From positions 1 through 25,525 of IMG/VR virus record IMGVR_UViG_3300042564_002465: DNA of 25,525 nucleotides; one strand, 5' to 3'. A program made the position numbers and the translations under genes. Source of the DNA: a virus. Position 1 is the first letter of the stretch, and the number at the start of each line of letters is the position of its first letter. Under the pieces are notes generated by a model. The model was not told the origin of the DNA and made no database searches. It worked only from the letters and a program-made list of their open reading frames with translations. Below, piece after piece: positions 23,044 through 25,525 of the stretch.

Positions 23044-23214
23044 ATGAGCCTTGATGATATGATGCTAAAAAAAGAAATAGCCGAGCTGTTAAACAAAGAG
23101 TCTTATCGTATTTGGGATAGTGCCAAAGTGATTAAGAACCAAGACTACCATGATGGCCTAGTTAAAGGTCTTAAGATGGCTTCTCAGTTTGTGGCTAAGT
23201 TAAATGATATATAA
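23044..23214 (+). CDS. 56-residue hypothetical protein, leaderless
   Basis: The product is helical with mixed charge (DDMMLKKEIAELLNKESYRI; DYHDGLVKGLKMASQFVAKL). The consensus promoter 6 nt upstream is the main evidence. It overlaps the next gene by 11 nt. Function unknown. Confidence 0.65.
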   Translation: MSLDDMMLKKEIAELLNKESYRIWDSAKVIKNQDYHDGLVKGLKMASQFVAKLNDI

Positions 23215-23344
23215 ACTTATTGGCATTGTCTGTAGGTTTAAAGGCCATGTGTTGGTAATGGCTGGTAGCTGTCCTTTTACAGGATCAACATATCAATACT
23301 GTGAAAGATGCCATGCAATGATTCCTATGCAGGAGGTAGTATAA
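23204..23344 (+). CDS. 46-residue zinc-finger-like protein
   Basis: The frame starts inside the end of the preceding gene. C10, H15, C23 and C33 with C36 (GIVCRFKGH ... YCERC) fit a small zinc-binding module resembling the 'CrxxGH...C.rC' proteins seen in phages. The next ATG follows its stop directly. Function unknown. Confidence 0.6.
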   Translation: MIYKLIGIVCRFKGHVLVMAGSCPFTGSTYQYCERCHAMIPMQEVV

Positions 23345-23479
23345 ATGGATTGCTCTAAATGCGGTATGGAAAAAGAACATCTTGAATATTGGATCACTCA
23401 TCAGACCATGCAAGACAACACTATTTGGTGTGTAAATGTTAAGGATGGATTTATAGGTGGGTCTCAGACACAAGGGTGA
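23345..23479 (+). CDS. 44-residue Cys-containing protein
   Basis: The ATG directly follows the preceding stop. CSKC (3-6), H12, H19 and C29 may bind zinc. Its last 23 nt overlap the HNH gene. An upstream AGGAGG (within the preceding gene) provides a good ribosome site. Function unknown. Confidence 0.6.
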   Translation: MDCSKCGMEKEHLEYWITHQTMQDNTIWCVNVKDGFIGGSQTQG

Positions 23480-23897
23480 ACCGCCTCACGGCACCCGTTC
23501 AGGATATGATTGGCATAGACGAGACATGAGGCAAGAGCCCTGCTACGAATGTCGTGAAGCAGAGGCAGCATATTGGAGAAATGAAAGAATCATTAGAGGC
23601 CATGTCATTCGTGCCAATAACCAAAGAAGAAGAGCCAAAAGATATAAGGCTTTGGGGTTAGATAATGAAATGGTTAGATATACCGAAACCGAGATATTAG
23701 AAAAATATGGAACCCTTTGCCATATATGTAATCTTGAAATAGATATGAATGCACCAAGGCAAGTAGGTAGATTAGGTTGGGAGATGGGGTTACATTTGGA
23801 TCATGTATATCCGTTATCTAAAGGTGGGGATGATACTATAGAAAATGTAAGGCCTTCTCACGGTAGGTGTAATATTATTAAATCAGCTACTATTTAA
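23457..23897 (+). CDS. HNH endonuclease
   Basis: A 146-residue protein beginning at a GTG inside the preceding gene. The N-terminal KGEPPHGTRSGYDWHRRDMR with CYEC (29-32) is a small-zinc module common in actinophage HNH proteins. The nuclease domain has CHIC (88-91), then LHLDHVYPLSKGG (112-124) with D115-H116 as the metal and general-base pair, N130, H135, and C138-N139. The C88, C91, C138 set plus one more residue should bind structural zinc. It nicks or cuts DNA; in phages such enzymes serve packaging, homing or recombination. No terminase is visible here, so the role is open. Confidence 0.88.
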   Translation: MGLRHKGEPPHGTRSGYDWHRRDMRQEPCYECREAEAAYWRNERIIRGHVIRANNQRRRAKRYKALGLDNEMVRYTETEILEKYGTLCHICNLEIDMNAPRQVGRLGWEMGLHLDHVYPLSKGGDDTIENVRPSHGRCNIIKSATI

Positions 23898-23942
23898 CTT
23901 CCCCGCATATTAACCAATATTGCCCGTGTAGGGCAGGGGAAG
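23898..23942 (+). terminator. Terminator of the rightward block
   Basis: CTTCCCC (23898-23904) pairs with GGGGAAG (23936-23942), with an inner stem GCCC/GGGC (22-nt region 23922-23934). TTTGCTTGTCTCTATTTT follows. Confidence 0.65.
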
Positions 23943-23968
23943 GTTTGCTTGTCTCTATTTTGGCGCCG

Positions 23969-23998
23969 AAGTTAAAAACCATTTTTTTGGCTTAACTT
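23969..23998. terminator. Bidirectional terminator between convergent blocks
   Basis: AAGTTAA (23969-23975) pairs with TTAACTT (23992-23998) with ACC/GG inside. T-rich sequence follows on the plus strand, and a T run lies within the loop. It separates the rightward early block from the leftward tail-fibre genes. Confidence 0.55.
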
Positions 23999-24027
23999 TA
24001 TATTATTTTATTGAAAAAATGACCAGT

Positions 24028-24036
24028 TTATCCACA
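24028..24036 (+). promoter_or_regulatory. Isolated DnaA box
   Basis: A perfect TTATCCACA in the convergent intergenic region. Its significance is unclear. Confidence 0.35.
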
Positions 24037-24063
24037 TGGTCAGGTGGTTATATTAAGAGTTAT

Positions 24064-24282
24064 TTACTCTGTTGGTGTTAATTTTGCAAGTTCTTCTTGG
24101 TGAATCACAATAGCGCTATCAAGGATTGCTAGAGCGTCATCAGCAAGCTTTATTGCTTCTGCATTATCTCCAGCCATCTTCTTGTTGATTGTGTGTTGGT
24201 AAGCTTCTGAGGCAAACTGTGTTAGACGCTGATCAAGAATTGACTTCTTTTGTTCGTCTGTGAGTAGTGATGAGTAGTCCAT
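24064..24282 (-). CDS. Small conserved protein beside the tail fibre
   Basis: A 72-residue helical protein (LLTDEQKKSILDQRLTQFAS then EAYQHTINKKMAGDNAEAIK). AAGGAG precedes the ATG by 6 nt. It lies 21 nt after the tail-fibre stop. I recall similar proteins near tail-fibre genes in aquatic actinophages; a fibre-assembly or chaperone role is possible but unproven. Confidence 0.7.
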   Translation of the reverse strand: MDYSSLLTDEQKKSILDQRLTQFASEAYQHTINKKMAGDNAEAIKLADDALAILDSAIVIHQEELAKLTPTE

Positions 24283-24303
24283 TTGTTTCTCCTTAGTTAG
24301 TTT

Positions 24304-25525
24304 TTAGGCTGCGCCTAAAGTTGTGATTGTTCCTGATGAGCCTCGAAATTTGAGTGCTCCTGCTTCTACATATAAGTAGCCACCAACTCCTGAGTTAGCA
24401 GCAGGTGCTGTAGATGAACCTAGTTCTAGCCAAGCATCTTTAGTTACTGCAGCAAGAACCGTCCCAGCAGAGTTCTGCCACTGTTGAAGGTTGGCAGTTC
24501 CGCCTGATTCCTGTCTGACTACTATACCCTTTGAACCAAATTCATTTAGAATATTTAGATTAGCGCCTAAGTCTGTGCTTCCTCTGAATATTCTTCCGCC
24601 TGTTGAATATAAGTCGCCGTAGGAATTAACTTTAGCAAGCACAGTCCCTGCAGAGTTCTGCCATTCTTGAAGGTTGGCAGTTTGAGAGGCTGCGGCTTTG
24701 ACGACTAGACCTACATTGGTTGTGGTTGCATTAGTAACTGTTAATTGTGCTCCAGTTGTTTGGGCTGTTCCAATATTTAATAAAAGTCCATTAAAACGAA
24801 TAGCGTAAGTTCCATTAGAAGCAATACCATTAGCAGATTGCCCTACATTTAAAAAAGCGCCTGTTACGCCACCATTTTGGTCAACCCTTGCTAGTATGCC
24901 TCCTGCACTATCCTGCCACTCCTGCATATTGGCGGTTTGTGAGGCAAACGCTCTTACAACAACATTTTTAGTTGAAGTATTATCATTACCAAAGTATGCC
25001 CAAGCAATTCCTTCTGGGGCTCCTTTAATTCCTAAATCATATAATCTTGCTCCACCAAAACTTTTAATATTTGAAAGCACGGTTCCTGCACTATTCTGCC
25101 ATTGCTGTAGATCGGCAGTTTGGGAGGCTATACCACGAACCACGATTGGACTTACGGCTGCATTAAATGTGGTTGCATTGAGATACCCTAAAGTTCCCGT
25201 TGTCATCTTTCCACCTGAGTATGATGTGGAAAGAACACCTTCGGTTGCTGTTAGTCCTCCAGATGAGTTAAAATATGTTATGGCGGTTCCACTTGAGTTT
25301 TGAAACTCAAAAAGATTTGCTGATTGAGATGCAGCGGCTTTAACAATTAAACCTTTAGTTGCAGCACTTGCAGTTGTAATCTGTTGCACTCCACCAGTAA
25401 ATGTATTGGCGGTAGCAAGATAAGGAACACCATCAATTGCTGAACCTGCTGGAATTGTTACTGTGCCAGTAAAAGTGGGGGAAGCAATAGGTGCTTTGGC
25501 AGAAATATCTGGCATAGCAGCAAGA
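24304..25525 (-). CDS. Repetitive tail-fibre protein, C-terminal part
   Basis: The frame continues beyond the right edge; at least 406 residues are visible. ISAKAPIASPTFTGTVTIPA near the edge is a classic tail-fibre module. Five repeats of about 30 residues follow the plan VVKAAASQTANLQEWQNSAG-TVLA-x-V, with spacing of 30-80 residues. The C-terminus (YVEAGALKFRGSSGTITTLG then AA) is a common phage fibre ending. The repeats probably build a trimeric beta-helical shaft. The methionine at 25515 is preceded by in-frame codons, so the true start is outside the window. Confidence 0.85.
   Translation of the reverse strand, partial: LAAMPDISAKAPIASPTFTGTVTIPAGSAIDGVPYLATANTFTGGVQQITTASAATKGLIVKAAASQSANLFEFQNSSGTAITYFNSSGGLTATEGVLSTSYSGGKMTTGTLGYLNATTFNAAVSPIVVRGIASQTADLQQWQNSAGTVLSNIKSFGGARLYDLGIKGAPEGIAWAYFGNDNTSTKNVVVRAFASQTANMQEWQDSAGGILARVDQNGGVTGAFLNVGQSANGIASNGTYAIRFNGLLLNIGTAQTTGAQLTVTNATTTNVGLVVKAAASQTANLQEWQNSAGTVLAKVNSYGDLYSTGGRIFRGSTDLGANLNILNEFGSKGIVVRQESGGTANLQQWQNSAGTVLAAVTKDAWLELGSSTAPAANSGVGGYLYVEAGALKFRGSSGTITTLGAA

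Noticed and set aside
9493-23970. GGCGCCGAA at both ends of the early block (near 9494 and 23963) as attachment-site cores
   Set aside because: Only 9 nt are shared, flanks differ, and no integrase or prophage junction is visible; chance is sufficient.
24896-25303. Long plus-strand frame opposite the tail fibre
   Set aside because: It is a shadow of the repetitive tail-fibre gene; no start signals and the composition mirrors the opposite strand.

Overview
This window looks like part of the genome of a tailed phage of a low-G+C actinobacterium, possibly one of the freshwater lineages; the host is inferred. Supporting signs are: strand-separated blocks of tightly packed small genes; virion-type genes (tail-fibre repeats, collagen-like, BppU-like and FnIII proteins); a Gp88-family protein, a DUF932/TIGR03299 protein and an HNH endonuclease; a phage-borne tRNA-Asp; and sigma-A-type promoters, many of them apparently leaderless, as is common in Actinobacteria. 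No integrase, transposase, insertion sequence or CRISPR array was seen. All functions come from reading sequence and recalling family features; no database was searched.

Layout. Positions 1-9429 (minus strand) form a virion/accessory block. Read in the transcription direction it holds a small membrane protein, a GT32-type glycosyltransferase, a run of tail or adhesion proteins (two BppU-like Ig-type proteins, a collagen-like protein, two structural proteins, and an FnIII protein with a proline/phenylalanine-only tail), then five Fe(II)/2-oxoglutarate oxygenases interleaved with two DUF6065-like proteins. Positions 9687-23897 are mostly plus strand and carry about 45 small early-type genes, many of them Cys-rich zinc-binding microproteins. 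A small minus-strand island lies at 10127-11193. Positions 24064-25525 (minus strand) hold a small conserved protein and the 3' part of a repetitive tail fibre.

The most striking content is the control system of the early region. (1) Ten TGTCAG boxes, plus one TGTCTG, lie exactly 10 nt upstream of a TAnnnT -10 hexamer, a geometry like phage T4 MotA-dependent middle promoters. (2) Nine CRP/GlxR-like 16-mers (TGTGA-N6-TCACA and variants) lie about 64.5, 75 or 85 bp upstream of predicted start sites, so they share one face of the helix. (3) At least nine genes have a -10 hexamer exactly 6 nt before ATG and should give leaderless mRNAs. (4) A GAGCA/TGCTC hairpin follows six stop codons, often succeeded in fixed order by GGGCCCGAG, a CRP-like site and a promoter, making a modular intergenic cassette. 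(5) A CGGCGTGTCG motif occurs six times, mostly beside -35 regions. A candidate replication origin with iterons and helically phased DnaA boxes lies at 21612-22311.

Together these suggest an early regulon that reads host state (CRP-type and DnaA inputs) and perhaps a phage-encoded promoter-specificity factor. No gene for such a factor was recognised here.
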